Notes: generated by a model not told the origin, from the sequence alone. Shown: positions 1 to 13,274, numbered from the stretch's first letter. The stretch is 64,000 nucleotides of DNA from Volvox africanus (GCA_030268105.1 BSDZ01000094.1:5428501-5492500), one strand, 5' to 3'. A program made the numbers and translations.

Positions 1-1721
1 GCTTCTGAGACGCACCCACATGCTGCTGATGCTGAGACTGCTGGTGCACCTGCAGCGATGCGCCCGGGCACGGTTGGGGCACACTGGCGGCGGCTCCGTG
101 TGGAAGCGGTCCGTGCCCTGGCTGCTGTGCCTGTGGTGGATGGTTGACGGGGAAGGCTGGGGGGGGAGGTGCTGCCTGCCCCTGCCCCTGATTTGCAAAC
201 GGCTGCTGCATCTGAAGATGCATCTGATTGGTCGGAGACTCGTCACCATCCTCCTCCTCCATCTCATCTGTGCTCGCAAGCACAGGTAGGCAGTTTAGGA
301 ATGTACATAAGGCACTTGTAAATATCTGGTTCATTTATTTAGGTATTTATTCAGCATAAGGCCAGTGTAGGGTAGGGTGTAAACTGGTGGAAAAAAATCG
401 CAGCAACTGGCCATTGCGGAGACCACCCCAAACCCCCACTCGTGCCCCAAACTCTTTAACGAGCTTAGACATGTCTTCCAACCGCGAAAAATTCCTCGAC
501 AAGTGATAGAAACGAAACACGGCCAGCTTCCCGCCACAACTACCCGACCGAGGCATCAAGGCCACAGAAGGCCAGCAAGCCCTGTGCTTTTAGTATCCAT
601 CACGCTTCTTGGCGGCTTCCCCCGTCTCCCCATCCACGCCACGTACCTGTGTTATCCTCATCATCATCCTGGAACATGTCATCACTGTTAGCTGGTATCG
701 GCAGACCCAACCCCTTGAACATAGCGGCCGGCCCTATCCCACCGGGCGCGTCGACGCCACCGGGCCCAGCCGCCAGCCCGCTGGGGCTGCTGCCGGGATA
801 GCCGAAGGGCCCCATCGCCGTTGCCATCGGACCCATCGCTGCGCAGTGCTCCATCCCAGCCATAGGACCCATCGGCCCGCCCATGATACCGGGCCCCATG
901 ATCGGAGACATGCCCATGCCGGCAGCACCTGGCCCCGGCATCATACCCCCCATGGCATTCATCACTGCACTCTGGAATGCCCCTGCCTGTTGCATCCAGT
1001 GCGCTGATGCGGCGTTGGCGCCCGAGGGCCCGGCAGCTGCGCTTCCGCCACCAGGTACGCCCATGGATCCCCCCATGGCGCCCATGCCGGGCATCATACC
1101 CGGCATCCAACCCATCGCTGACATAACTGACATCATCCAGGATTGGCATTGCGCCCACCAGCTCTGGAATGGCGCCATCATCATAGGGTTCATCATCGCC
1201 ATCGAGGACATGCCGGCGGCATCGCCACCTGCACCGCCCATCATCATAGCAGCATAAGTCTGATAGTAGTAGGCCATGGCGGCTTGCTGCTGCTGAGCCA
1301 ACTGCCATTGTTGCGCGAAGTCGGCCAAAGGGGTGCCCGTGACGACGGACCCGGCACCGTTGCCCTCTGCGGGGCTTCCGCCCGACAGCCCGGCGCTCCC
1401 CGGGGGCATAAGGCCGGCCATTGTCGCCATCTGTTGCGGCCCCGCCATTGCTGCAAAAGCCGGCATGAAGCCCGGCATGTAGGGGTACCCTCCCGCGCCC
1501 ATGCCACCGGGCATGCCCGGCATCTGCATCTGCATCTGCATGGCTGCGAACCCCGGCGGCATGCCCATGGGAAAGCACATTGGCATGGGCAGCCCTGCGT
1601 TGGCTCCAGAGCCTGATTTCGCATCGTCCTGATCCTCATGGGCTAACGCCACCTGGGAGTCATAGCACGGCACGGAAGGGACGGGGCTGGATTTACCAAG
1701 ACGACGGACGATAAGGCCCAA
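1..1721 (-). CDS. Met/Gly/Gln-rich low-complexity protein, 3' end cut by window
   Basis: Two exons are visible: 647-1721 and 1-267 (continuing past the window start). The first ends ..DDDEDNT plus one base at a clean donor (GTACGT at 646-641). The second follows a CAG acceptor in matching phase and continues the same acidic run (DEMEEEDGDESP) before turning Gln/Pro/His-rich. The first exon is dominated by Met, Gly, Ala and Pro with a short QQQQ stretch and a YYYQTYAAMM segment. I recognise no folded domain, signal peptide or membrane segment, so this is a probably disordered protein of unknown function. The true start is not resolved: the frame is closed by a stop just upstream of 1721, so either an internal Met or an upstream exon (see 1986-2355) begins the protein. 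Confidence 0.55.
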
Positions 1722-1985
1722 ACAGCATGTTTAGCCCCCTGCTTAGCCCCCTGTCAGAAAGCCGCATGATAGACCGAATTGTGGACCAAAAGCAGGACGG
1801 GCCCTTGGCGATTTCCGACACCTTAGCCCTTCCCCCACCGCGAAACAGCGTTGGTCCCTGCTTTGCACACGCCCATTTGCAGGTTCGGATGCGAGGCGCC
1901 CAGTGGGCTCAGACGATAGTGCCACTGAGCCGGCCAACCGGGTGTCGGACGGATGGCATGTAGCCAGTTTCACAAGGAAGAGGAT

Positions 1986-2355
1986 TTAGAGTGTCTCCCG
2001 TCCCACACACGCGCCCTCCACCCTTTCTGCAAGCGTGAGTGGATGTGTTCCCTCACGCCAGCTCTTGCACCAATTACGTGCCTTGGTCGTGATTGGGTCG
2101 TCCTGGGACGTCTCCGGCTGCGAGCGCTGTGAGCCAGATGTGTGTGCTGGGTCTGTGCCGTCGTGTAGGAGCCCTGGCACCTTGCCTCGCCCCGCCTCAC
2201 GCTCTGCCACAGTGGCGAGACTATTGAGGGCATGGAAGGCGTTGATCCCATCTGGGTCCAAGTCGCCACTGCCAGCGGTTGCCGCGTCGCTCGCCAGTTT
2301 GGGGCGTTCAAGCGACGCGACACGCGAAATGCACGAGGACGGCCGGCTCGTGTCG
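1986..2355 (-). CDS. candidate upstream exon of the Met-rich gene
   Basis: An open frame bounded by a stop near 2358 encodes a stretch with normal protein composition, for example LERPKLASDAATAGSGDLD, then NAFHALNSLATVAERE and GSQRSQPETSQDDPITT. A GTGAGG donor lies near 2050. It points the same way as the Met-rich gene at 1-1721 and could be its 5' exon, but I could not match the phase to a definite acceptor around 1640-1710. No motif is recognised. It could also be chance open sequence in a GC-rich stretch. Confidence 0.3.
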
Positions 2356-2379
2356 GGGTGCTCCTTCTAGCTTTGTTAT

Positions 2380-5300
2380 GTGAATAAAATTATGACCTGG
2401 TATCCAGAGCGGCGCCAGCGTCGCAAAAGCCACGCGGCTGGGCTGAGCACGACGTGGATGGAACCTTCAATGTGGGCCACAAAACTGCTACAACCGGCCC
2501 AAGTCCTGTGGACTGCTTCGTTTAGAAATCAGAACGCTACCCCCGAGCGCCTTCCACGCGGAGCTTGAAAAGGCTGCCCACACGGCGGCTAGAAGAGCGA
2601 AGTGATAAGGACCTGTTGACCGGCAAGCCGGCTAATCAGCATGCGATTGCAACGACACAACAATTATGCGCGTAATTCATGCCAACCTTACATGGAAAGC
2701 AGCCATGTACAGGGCAACAAAGTGGCCACCGAACACTAGTCGACGAACCCAAAGCTCACAGGGTGACCGGGAGCTCAGATGCAATGCAACGTCAACTTCA
2801 TAAAAAAAGGTGATTGTGCCCTCATAAACATGCAACACCTTAAAGGTATTGCCGAGGATTGGAGGTACAGTCCCGACGCTTGGCTCAAATAAGCCCAACA
2901 AAATGAAACAACTAACACCCCTACACAGAGAGTAGTTTCCACTACAGTGTTTCGACGTCTAAGTACCCGAGCCTCATCAGAGTTACCAACGCACCAGCTC
3001 ACCCGTCACCGAAACGGCTACGTAGGGTAGCGGCTCGCTTTTTGCACGGCAATAACAGTCCCTCGGCTTACGTTTTCACGGTTTCTATATAGCTTTCGAT
3101 ATAGTCGAGCAAGTGGCGCTTTTTCAATGCTTCGTTCCAGATAATTGTTGTATTACTGGAATTAAACAGTGCTGTGTAAGCCTGCAAGACGGCTAAGAAA
3201 TAATCAGTACGTTATTACTATCTGGGTGGATAAGCTCCTCTACATAAAACATGCCGTTGCTGTACCGTTTGTGTTGCATCAATTTGTCCAATCCACTATC
3301 CCCATGAAGAGACAACCATCTACAGGTATCCTAAGAATCCATTCTTGATGGAGGCGTCTGTCGTCGCAATACACGCGGAGCAGGGCTCCTAGCGCGTACG
3401 GTCCCGATATTTTGGCGCACACACAGATACGGACATGCGATATGTACATACGCCCTGTTCACCTAGCTTGCTTATTATTGCCGTTCGTTTTGCTCTGGGT
3501 CTCCGCACGAGCGCCCATAATTTCTTGTGGAAATTTAGGGCGTCGCAAGTTATCGAACCCTGTCACATGGATGTAGCCTGATCGGTCGCTGTCCTGCCTT
3601 GCCATCAGTTAACCATTATTCATATCCACAATAATGATTGAAGATAGCAGCAACGACCCCGGACCACACGCTGCAATTACCAGCGTTACTGTCACTTACT
3701 GTCACAACCAGTGGTAGAATTTCCCACCATCACATATCTGAGCTTGTTAAACCGGATTGGATCAACCGAGGAAGAATTCATAACTTCATTTCGCCTTCCA
3801 CGAAGGCGCAATCGCAACCCGTCAATGCAGGTGGCGTGGTAATGGCCATTCCACACCCCCGGGATCACACTCCTTTTCATGAACTTGTACCACCACAACG
3901 CCCTCGCGCTGACAAAATTCCAGTAGCCAATCCTCATACCCTGCGCCCCATGGCTTGGGGTCTGCAGCTCCAAGGCGCTTGCTATTGGTGTCCCAGATCG
4001 ATTTTCAATTACCCAGAGTACCATAAATTTGGTATCGCTGTACCAAATCCACCTGACCTCCCCTCACCGACTGACTGTCTCCCATCGCATTCACGGCATA
4101 TGCCGGCGGGGACGCGCGGCAACGGCGACATGCAACAAGTACCCCGCATCATGGCCGTCCATGACCTTCCTAAGATATTTGCCTGGCGCACCGGGCATCA
4201 CACAACGGCCTGCTATCCCAGCTGTCGCTTACGTCATCGAGTTTTAATATATCGGGCAAAATATATCATCCAATGCTCCACGGTAACAAACGAAATTCGG
4301 TGCAAGGATGCCGATCACATACCACTAATCACCAACCGCTAATGCGACCAGTAACCATGAGCATGGCCAGCTGGCCACCGCAGGGCACCTCAAGCAGAGG
4401 ACGCAGCTAAGGCACCGCGGCGGCGACTTTCAATTGGTGTCTCTCGCGTACATGCGCAGGCTCGCCACGTACTCGCAGCCTGTGGGATGGGTGATGGCCA
4501 CCTTGTGTGGGTGATTTTTTCCGCGCTGTCCATTCCAGACAGGCTCTAAAAGTCAAAGACCCCGCAGGCAGATCCCGATTTCACTCACCCTATGGAAAAG
4601 ATGCTCGAGATACCACTCTGGCCCGCCTTTCCCTTCTCTGACAGGAGGCGCAGGTGGGAGACATAATAGCAACGTACACGACACCGTGGTGCCTTTTACC
4701 CGGTACCTGCATGCACTTCATTCCTCGGCGTCGCAATCACGTGCCTGCCCTGGGGTCCCTCTTCTTGACACAACTCCCTCGCCGCCACCATGAGTTTTCG
4801 ACAAAACTTGCCGCTGAAGTTGTACGGAGGTGTTTTATCTGCAGTATATCGACACTGGGGGCCTTCCGCTAGGTGAAACACGTCGCACCCGCCCCTTGCC
4901 CCTTGTCCCAGGCAAGGAGAAGTTTCTTGCCTGTCCGCCAAGGGACTACTTTATTGGCGACTTAATGCACTCCACTGCGGCCTTCCCCCTCCAAGCCTCA
5001 GCCGCAGCAAGCAAAAGGCCCGCGTTGGTCAGGACACATAGGACTGCCGCCACGCCCCACGGGTCAGTGATCTTAGGGATACCTTGCGTTACCTTGCCGT
5101 ACCCTGAGGGGCAAAAAAACTCCTGCGCACCGCCATCTCGTCAGACCGTAACAACGGCGTCACTCTCGGCAAAAAAACGGAAATTTGATAGAACAATCAA
5201 AATGCTCAATCAGCAGCAGCGGCAGCAGGAAAACAGCTGTAGCAAAATTATGTGGTGCAACAGGATCCAACGCGGGGCGGCGCTGCAGCAGCAGAAGCGG

Positions 5301-5933
5301 CAGCAAGAGACACAGCTTGTGGCAATCTTCCACATGCGGCCCCCCCCTTTTCAGACGGAGGAAGGGCCTTCTAACCATCCTGGCTTCACAAAGCAGCATC
5401 CGACGTCGAGCCCCATGACTGCTGCTCCTGCCCAGGCCCCTCCTCTTCGTCCTTCTGGCCGCCAAGAAACCCCTCTCCGCTCTCTAAGGGAAGGCTGCAA
5501 CGTGGCAGCACGTTGTGCACGCATTCTTCGGCAACTCGAACCTAAACCCCTACTGCGGCAATGCCCATGCAACTGGACATACTTCCGCCACCTCCCAGAC
5601 CGCGTGCATGATTAATGCGCCCCAAACTGTCGCCCCTGGACAGACTCAGTTCCCCGCCGGGCCGTGTCTTCCAGGAACTCGGCTTCGTCCCGCAAGGCAG
5701 ATGGAGACATGGCACCCGTCAGCGTGACATCACCCATCGTGACATCACCCACCCGAACTCAGCGCACCTGTATTCCCAGACACCCAACCCGTTCTGAGTG
5801 TCGTCGTTGAGCAAAACACGCACGCTAGGACGTCAACTGTAAACACCGCAGCTGCCAATAATCCCTGACTCCCCCAAGTACGACGGGCAAACCCGTTGGT
5901 TATCAAGCACCGCTATATCGTGTCGCCACAACG
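2380..5933. other. intergenic stretch, no recognisable gene
   Basis: The longest open frames (3638-4342 and 4830-5615, plus strand) lack family motifs, repeats or supporting splice partners. 5200-5310 holds CAG-type trinucleotide runs. Near 5725-5752 there is a 14-base direct repeat (cgtgacatcaccca). Nothing firm can be called here. Confidence 0.4.
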
Positions 5934-6626
5934 TTAGCGACAGTCCCCACTACCACCACCATTACAAATGCCCCCACAGTCCGGCGGAAGGGGCTTTGCA
6001 CCGGCTGTCCGCAAGAAAATGTGCGTTGCGGTAACGGATCTCTCAACCAGAACCGCCAACAACATCGCCGAGGCAAAGCCAACAGTCAGCAATACGCACG
6101 TGTTGCTCGCTTTAACCTTAACCCCTCCCCCATCCTCCACCCTCCATTCTTCACTCTCGTTAGGATTGAAACCACAATAGGCTGGAATACGCAGCCTCAA
6201 GATGGCGCACCGCCTCGTCCGCCCAGCCACCTGGCCTGGGTATTCTGATGCATGAGGCATGACTACGTCAGCAGGACTATATCGCCAAAAGAAGGTTGGC
6301 ATCAATGCAGAAACACCTCCACCCGCCTCGGCCGTAGTATTAAGATGGAGGGCCCGACGAGCGGCAACATGGGGAGTGAACCCGTTGGCCACAAAACACC
6401 CCCATGGGGGTCCTTGGGCCTCGGGCGACGATCTCACCGCCGCGACGGGGGCGGCAGCAAAAGCGGTGACCAGCAACGTGGAGAGGAAAGAGTGCGAATG
6501 ATAGAAGGACGAAAGCAACGCAGGGAACAAGAACTGAACGCGGGATGTCCTCCCGAGCACCGAGCCCCTTGAAAGGGTTATCATTCGCCAACAAAGACGG
6601 GTGTTTATGCGGTACCAGTGCGACAC
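5934..6626 (-). CDS. possible small protein with two hydrophobic segments
   Basis: A single open frame of up to 230 codons; the first ATG is about 15 codons into it. It carries a hydrophobic stretch near the N-terminus (LLSSFYHSHSFLSTLLVTAF) and another near the C-terminus (CVLLTVGFASAMLLAVLVE), with a Gly/Pro/Cys-rich tail. No family is recognised. The plus strand of the same stretch is also open over long runs, so this may be noncoding GC-rich sequence or part of the 3' region of the gene at 7092-13274. Confidence 0.2.
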   Translation of the reverse strand: MSHWYRINTRLCWRMITLSRGSVLGRTSRVQFLFPALLSSFYHSHSFLSTLLVTAFAAAPVAAVRSSPEAQGPPWGCFVANGFTPHVAARRALHLNTTAEAGGGVSALMPTFFWRYSPADVVMPHASEYPGQVAGRTRRCAILRLRIPAYCGFNPNESEEWRVEDGGGVKVKASNTCVLLTVGFASAMLLAVLVERSVTATHIFLRTAGAKPLPPDCGGICNGGGSGDCR

Positions 6627-6822
6627 GGTGTACTGGTTCCGTAGCGATCGAAACTTCGGTGGATGCCGGTCTGCCCTCCTCCCCCTCCCTCCTCCAATTC
6701 ATTCTGAGCATGATTGGTTTCGGAGAAACGAGTGAGCGATCGGACCGCCTTCGCCTCCACCTCTGCCCTCATGTAACCAGAAAGGATGCTGCGCAACGCG
6801 TCTCTTCCATTCTGAGCCAACT

Positions 6823-6827
6823 TTACA
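6823..6827 (-). terminator. TGTAA poly(A) signal for the CCR4-like gene
   Basis: TGTAA on the minus strand, about 265 bases after the stop codon at 7092. TGTAA is the usual polyadenylation signal in Chlamydomonas and Volvox. Confidence 0.45.
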
Positions 6828-7091
6828 AGCACTGACGGACGAATCTCACTTACGGCTCACGAACTGATCCAGCACGGCACCTGCCAGATTTGTACGGCCG
6901 CTGAGCATACACACACGGACAGACACATACATGAACAGGTATGCCCACCAATCGGCGGGGCCTGACGAAGAACCTTAGAACCTTAGTAATGCACCCCGAG
7001 GGAAGGAACAACAACAACTAGGCGCACACTTGCTTTGCCGTACACGTCAATGGCGGAAAGGTACTTGTCGTGGTGGCGGGCCGGACTGCAC

Positions 7092-10000
7092 TCACATCAG
7101 CCGGAGCTCGAACTCCGTCATGATGCTGATGTGGTCGCTGCCCCAGCCCGCCGCCGGCAAGCCTCGCGGCAGTAGCTCCAAGTCAGGCGGCAATAGCACT
7201 GCTACAGGCACCAGCTGGAACCTACGACCCGGGACGCCAGCAATCTCGCTGGCTGAGGCTGAGGCTGAGGCTGAGGCAGGAGCGGCGGTGGAATTGGCAG
7301 CCACGCCATTGGTACTCGCAGCGGCGGGGGCGGTACTACAGCTCCCATAGTGCGGTTGCAAACAAGATTGTGGCTGTTGCTGTTGTAGCTGCTGTGCCGG
7401 GAAGTTCTCATCTGTCCCATGGCACCCACAGGGCACAATAACCGGCGGCGCCACAGCTGACACTGACGCCGAACCCTGGCCGGACAGGGCCGCTAATGTC
7501 GGCTCCCCGCGCTCGAATTGCGGCGGCGGTGGCGCCGCCTCCGGCCCCACCTCCGCTGGCTCCAAACCAGCCTCCGCCGCCTCCTTCCCCTGCTGGTGCT
7601 GCTGGTCTCGCTGCGTTTGCTGCTGCTGTAAAATGGGATCGGCGGTGTACCAGATGAAGTCCACAGTGCCCATGAAGCCGCTATGGATGGACGTGAAGGC
7701 GGGTTCTGCCCGTGCGACCTCCATGTAGCTGCTCTTCAGGCGCAACGGGTGACGGACGACCAGTGGACCTGACGGCGGACCAGCAGCCAGCTGCGGCGGC
7801 GGCTCAACCGCCGCCGTCACCCTGTCTAGATCAGCATTGAGGGCGCGGAGCGGCGAACTGGCACGTGCCGCAATGCCAGCGTCGCTGTTGCCTCCGGACC
7901 GTTCAAGACTGAGCCGGCTGCCCACTGGTGGACTGTGCTGACGGCCAAGCTTCAACGGCGGCGGCGACTGAATGGACCCGTCGTCAGCTCCGTTGCTGAC
8001 GATTGCAGGTAGCGACGATGACGCCGCCATCACCGGTGCCGACGGCAGAACGCGGTGTGGCAGGAACGCGCAGCTACGGCTGCCGATAATCGCCCTCGGT
8101 ACGGCAGAGGCATCGTACTGATCTCCCATTGCGTTGCGCAGCTCCTTCTCCGACCAGCGCTCTCCGCCGACCCGGTGGGTTCCGGAGCCGGACGGGGCAT
8201 TGTGCAGGAAGTTGTCCAGCACCTTGCAGGCTGCGACGGCCCTAGAGACTGGCGACGCCAGTACGGGATGCGAAGCGGCAGCGACAGCTGCTGCTGCGCA
8301 GGCACTGATAGCTGCCGCTGCAGATTCCATCGCCGCTGTCACGATCCGCTGAGTGACGCCCACTGGGGCTGTTACATCCGGGGCGGCCCCAGTCCCAGTC
8401 CCGGGTGTGTCGGCACCCAACGCGCCTACAAAAGGCGTCGACGGCGGAGTGCCCGGCGGCGAAATGCCGACGGCAGTGACGACCGGTGTGTCAGCGGCGA
8501 GCTCACCGGCGGCGTTGGCGGGAGCGACGGGTGTAGCAGAGGCCACTTCACGCCGATCTGTAGCGGCTGTAATAGAGCCGGCAGTTAGTTGCGCATGCAG
8601 CTGCTTCACTTCTGACACGGGTTTGTATTGTGTGTGGCAAACGCCGTGTAGCTGACCTGGGGGTCACGTGGTACGATGGGTTCAGCGCTCAGACTTGTGT
8701 ATAAGAACTGACAACGGACAACAAGGATGTACCAGACCAGGTTAAATAGCTTGAAAACGGCATACGCATCTGGCACCTGAGCCGTATGGCAGCCTAAGAC
8801 CTATGCACCCCTGATGACGGCTAAGGGGCCATAACGTGACGGGGCTGGTGGGAGCACAAGTTCCACGCGGCAAGGGCGGGCAAGGAAAGCTTCCGATGGA
8901 CTACCTCCAGGACCCTTCAACCCTCAACTTCGTACAGTCGGCTATGAGAAATTGCTGACGCCTCCCCTACCCCCCATCACTTTTGGTCTCTCGACACTAT
9001 ATATATGTGTATGGATCTGGATCCAGGACAGGCCATTACCCCCAGCCAACGCCCCAGCTGGCGAACTACTGTCGCAGTGTCAGGTCCTTCTCTCCACCCA
9101 CCCCACGTTGAACCGTGGGCCCAATGCCCGCTTGCTTCGCCTCCTTTCCTCTGCTCGGATACACCCAGCCCAACGGCTACCCCCCGCGCGCGCTGCGTTG
9201 TGAATGGGAAGCCCAACGGCTCACCGCTCAGCTTCTTGCGGTTAGTTCTCGCCAAGTCGAGGGACCCCTGGGCCACGAACTGGTACAGCGGACTCCCCGC
9301 GGTGCTGTTGAAATCCCCCGTGATGATTGCTAAAGTTTGAAGGGGCTGCTGTGGCTGCTGGCAATCATGTCCCGCGGGTTGTTCATTCCCAACCCAAACC
9401 CCAGCTGCCGCCGCCGCTCCGTAAGGCCCGTCTCGTGGGAAAGAGCTGGTCCGCGGTATGGAGGGGGATTTACGTCTCCGGCCCTCCACGGCCGCAGAGG
9501 CGGTCGCTAAGGCCGAGGACGAGACCGGTTCTCCGGATCTCAAACCCGGCCAAGCCGATGCCACATCGGGCGGGCTGCGAGACGTCTGCGATTGGCGGCC
9601 CGATTGAGAGCGATGGTGCGTGGGATGCAGGGGGGAGTTCCCCCGGATCTGGCCCTGATCAGGGTTTGATTGCTGCTGGCTGAACTCCCATTCCCGTTGT
9701 TGGTGCTGTTGTTGGTGCACATCTCGGTGTTCACTGCCGATGCTTGCCGATGTACTGGTACTTGTGCTGGTGCTACTGCCGTTCTCTGTGCTAACGCTAT
9801 GTTGACTATGCTGGTGCTGATGTTGGTGCTGATGTTGGTGCTGATGTTGGTGCTGGTGCTGGTGCTGATGCTGATGCTGGTGCTGATGGCCGTGGCGATA
9901 TTGCTGGTTGGGTGAGTGCGGGTGGCTGCCAGCTCCACCCGGCTGCCGATTATCAGTCGGCGGGGTCGCTGCCAGGCTCGCTGCCCGGCTGAGCAACGTG

Positions 10001-13000
10001 CGCACCTGACCCAGCTTGATATCCCCTTTGGCCGGGTCGAATGTGATGTGCGTGGTGGACACAAGCAGGCGGACCGTGGACAGAGCCTCAGCGGTTGGCC
10101 TGAAGGGGGGAAAGGCGCCCGGAATGGGGGACGCCGCAACGGAGATGCGGACAGCCCTCAAGTCGATATAGGGAGCTAATAATATAAATACGGAGCTAAA
10201 AATCCCATTTTTAAATGTAACCGACCTAACACGTAGGCACCAACGACAAAGCTTAGGGCTGTGCTGCTTTTTAAAAATTATACAGGTAATTAAAATACTT
10301 AATTATATGTTATATAGTTACATATGACGGCACAGGTAGGACGCAATCCGGTGTCTACTTCTCTGTGGAGGCAGAGCCCCAGACTTATTTAGTCCTCGCT
10401 CAGCCCAATTGACGACTGAGAACTGACAACGGAGCATAACGTAATGCGTGGTTGCACGACGGGGAACCCGTCAAGGGATGGGCCTCTCACATACGAGCTG
10501 CGCGTCGCACCCCCGGGTGGGCGACACACCGAGTGTCTTGTGTATGACCGGGTACGTCGCGGACGCACCTGTCCAAGCCCGCCCCCGCTGCCGCCTCCCA
10601 TCGCGGCGTCAAGCTGAGGAGCATGGCCACATTGTCCTCCAGGCCCAGTGGCGCAAAGTCCAATCGCTGAATGGAGCTGGCGAGGAGCCTATCGACACGC
10701 CTGGAGGGGCAGGGGAGGAGGACAATACCCCCACGCGCACGGGAGAGACGAAGACATAGGCTTTGATACACCCGGAAATGGAGGACCAAAGACAGGAGGA
10801 CCAAGGACAGGAGGACCAAGGACAGGAGGACCAAGGACAGGAGGACCAAGGAGACGCAGCCACTGCGGCGGCGAGGTGGCGGGACGTCAGAAGGCGGAAG
10901 TGCCGATGAGGGCAGTTGCGTGGCAGTTGGTGCGGTTTGAACGGAAAATACCCACACACAAAGGGATGAAGGCAATTCGGTGGGGCCGTGCAGTGCGGGA
11001 GTGGTGTAGTACATGCCCCGGGTGCTCTGAAACCCCTTTTGGGGGGGATCAAGGGGCTGAGATACGTCCAGTGACATTTCCTCGAAAGCCAATGACGCTT
11101 CCGGGGAACATCGTGTAGCTGTAAGTCCTAGGTCCCACCCAAGAGGCAAACAACCTTCTAGTGGGAGGGGCAACTTAGTGTGATTCCGCTCACCAGAACG
11201 TGGCGCAACCGTCCCGCCGCCGCCCGGTTCGCCGCATGAAGCGCCCCTCGTACCTATAGCGCCACACAGCGAGGCCACACGGACCCACGGGACATAGCAA
11301 CACTGAGACCAACACAAAGGAAGCAGAGCCAGCAAGGAAGCATTTACGGCGTAGTTATACCCAACACGGCAACACGACAACAAGTCAAGGCCTCCTTAAC
11401 TTGGCTCTCTCCTCGCCTCCCTGGATCGCTTGCTTGGGCCCCAAACTTGCGAATATGGCAACTCAGTAAGCTTTGGTAGTACCAAAAACGCCGCAGCTTT
11501 GTCCCAAACCTACAAACCATAAAACCCAGCACACCCCGTATCAAACTGAGAGCAACAGCCAAAACGTTTAAGCCACTTACCCAGCTGCTCGCAACTCTAG
11601 CTCTAGTTCGTGGAAGTGCTGCACCTCCTGTTCATTTGGTTCATTTGATTCATTCAAAACGAATGGATGGTGGCACCATGAGCGGGGCGAACAAAGTAAT
11701 CAACGCGGATGACCTCCGATGACCTGAAGATAAAGCGGCTAGGTGTTGGAGCGACTACGTGACGTGGCTCCTTGCGAGTGATGTCCGTAAGGCCCACAAT
11801 GGCCCTCCAGAGAGGGGTTGACCTGTCTGAGGGCCCCAGTCCCAAGCTCAGGCACCTAGGGAGCCGTTGCCCCGGCAGCCACTACCTTAAAAACCCTAAA
11901 ACCGTACAACTGTAAAACCGTAAAATAGGGTAGAGTTATACTGCTTTAATTCGCGGCCTTGGCGACTACCTAGTCTTTACGTCACAGCTCGTTTCCACGT
12001 TTCCTACTTGGGAGACATCAGCCATCATTCGACCCTCACGGTTAGTCCTCGTTTCTTCGTTATCAGCATCAGGTTCCATTCTATCCGACTTCCCCTCCAA
12101 TGCGCGGCCAAGGTTAGCCTCTCCTCTTCCTCCACTCGCTTACCTGAAGGCACACGATGTCCGGTGCCCAGTAGCGGACCTCCTCCACCAGCACGCTCAG
12201 CCGGTGTTGCCAGTCCAGGTAATGACGTGGCACATCCCCGTACAGCTTGTGTGAGAAGTACTGGGCCTGGGAGACCGAGACGGCCGCAGCAAGGGAGCGA
12301 TGCGGGATAGGGGGAAGGCGAATGCAAAGAAGGGAATTACGCCCGACGTAGGAATGGGGGGAAGAAGATTTGTGAATTTGAGTGAGTCTGGGTTTCTGAT
12401 GCGCGTCATGTTGCTTTCTGTTATTTGATTCTGGAGTGGTGGTCGGCCCGTGGGAAATAACCTCACCACCACCCCGGCTGTCTGAGGGGTGGTCGTGGTC
12501 AACAACACGCATGGGACAGAGTTGCATGCCTCCACTTCGCCACGGACCTACTGATTGCTGTTTTTAGATTCGTTCGGAACCTTTAATCCCCCCTCCCCCT
12601 TCTTTCCTCTTCCCAATCGCCCTTCACTTCATCTTCGACGCAGTAGAGATTGGCACCCAGGAACGTACATATGTATCAGCAAGGATGTTGAAGCACATCA
12701 CGCTGAACCGCCAAGCTTGAGAATGACGGACTGAGCCCTCCGACTTGGCGACATCGCTACCAGCACTCCCTACACTCGCTCCTTGAGCTGCTTGTGGGGC
12801 TCCTGCTGGTGGGGTTGTAGCGCTGGATGATGCTGCGGATGGAGACGCAGGGACCCGCGCCCAAGCTCGCTGTCCGTACCATGACCGAGCACGCTCCGCC
12901 GCTGCCTCGCCGGTCAAACACGCCTGGCAGCGTGACGACGAAATGCGACCTCCAGAACGCTTCGAATCACTGTCACCTGTTGTGATAGGTTGCTGGTCCT

Positions 13001-13274
13001 CGTTAGCCGATAACGCCTGAAGATGAGGCCCGGTCGGCTGGGTCTCCACCTGTAGTGTGGACATTGGAGGGAGTTTTGCGGCATCGTTGACAGTCCCGTT
13101 TAAGCTACGGCCGACTGACTGCGTAAACTCGTCAACAACGGGCGAATAAGCTATCTGAGCTGTCGGCAACGTCTTTTGCTGTGCCCTGTTAATGCTTCCA
13201 TCTGTGGCTTGCAGGTGCGATGCCATTGTTTGGACTCCGCGGCGTGATGTTGTAAAACGCCGGCAGCCAAACAT
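7092..13274 (-). CDS. CCR4/Angel/PDE12-type nuclease-phosphatase family protein
   Basis: Seven exons, 13274-12669, 12266-12144, 11627-11581, 11253-11194, 10700-10569, 10099-9225 and 8611-7092, sum to 3363 bases, an exact frame of 1120 residues. The exonuclease-endonuclease-phosphatase (EEP) core is complete but dispersed: VMCFNILADTY (Asn196), WAPDIVCLQ-EV (Glu244, across a junction), RRRDGCATFW, LGLEDNVAMLL, VSTTHITF (His338), IITGDFNS (Asp585, Asn587), HPLRLKSSY, GTVDFIWY and GWGSDHISIM (Asp1107, His1108). Family members are Mg-dependent 3' deadenylases or 2'-5' phosphodiesterases; which activity applies here is not decided. The start MFGCRRFTTSRRG is basic and Ser/Thr-rich, possibly an organelle presequence. 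Insertions include a His-Gln repeat (residues about 391-422) and about 285 Ala/Pro/Gln-rich residues after KKLS. The family call is strong; the start is less certain. Confidence 0.88.
9803..9895 (-). repeat. His-Gln coding microsatellite inside the nuclease core
   Basis: Tandem CAC/CAT-CAG codons on the minus strand give an almost uninterrupted alternating His-Gln run. It lies between the THITF and GDFNS catalytic segments and keeps the frame open. The opposite strand gives a Leu/Met/Val-rich shadow frame that looks like a membrane helix but is not. Confidence 0.85.
10783..10853. repeat. 15-bp tandem repeat in an intron of the CCR4-like gene
   Basis: About five copies of gacaggaggaccaag between exons 11253-11194 and 10700-10569. 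On the minus strand they read as a SLVLL repeat that mimics hydrophobic coding sequence, but the flanking exons join in phase without it (..DGCATF, W, RVDRLL..), so it is intronic. Confidence 0.8.

Noticed and set aside
9670..9915. Plus-strand hydrophobic LVLMLVLM frame
   Set aside because: Antisense of the His-Gln codon repeat in the CCR4-like nuclease.
10487..11383. 298-codon minus-strand frame with a SLVLL repeat resembling membrane helices
   Set aside because: The real exons 11253-11194 and 10700-10569 join in phase in other frames. The repeat is intronic.
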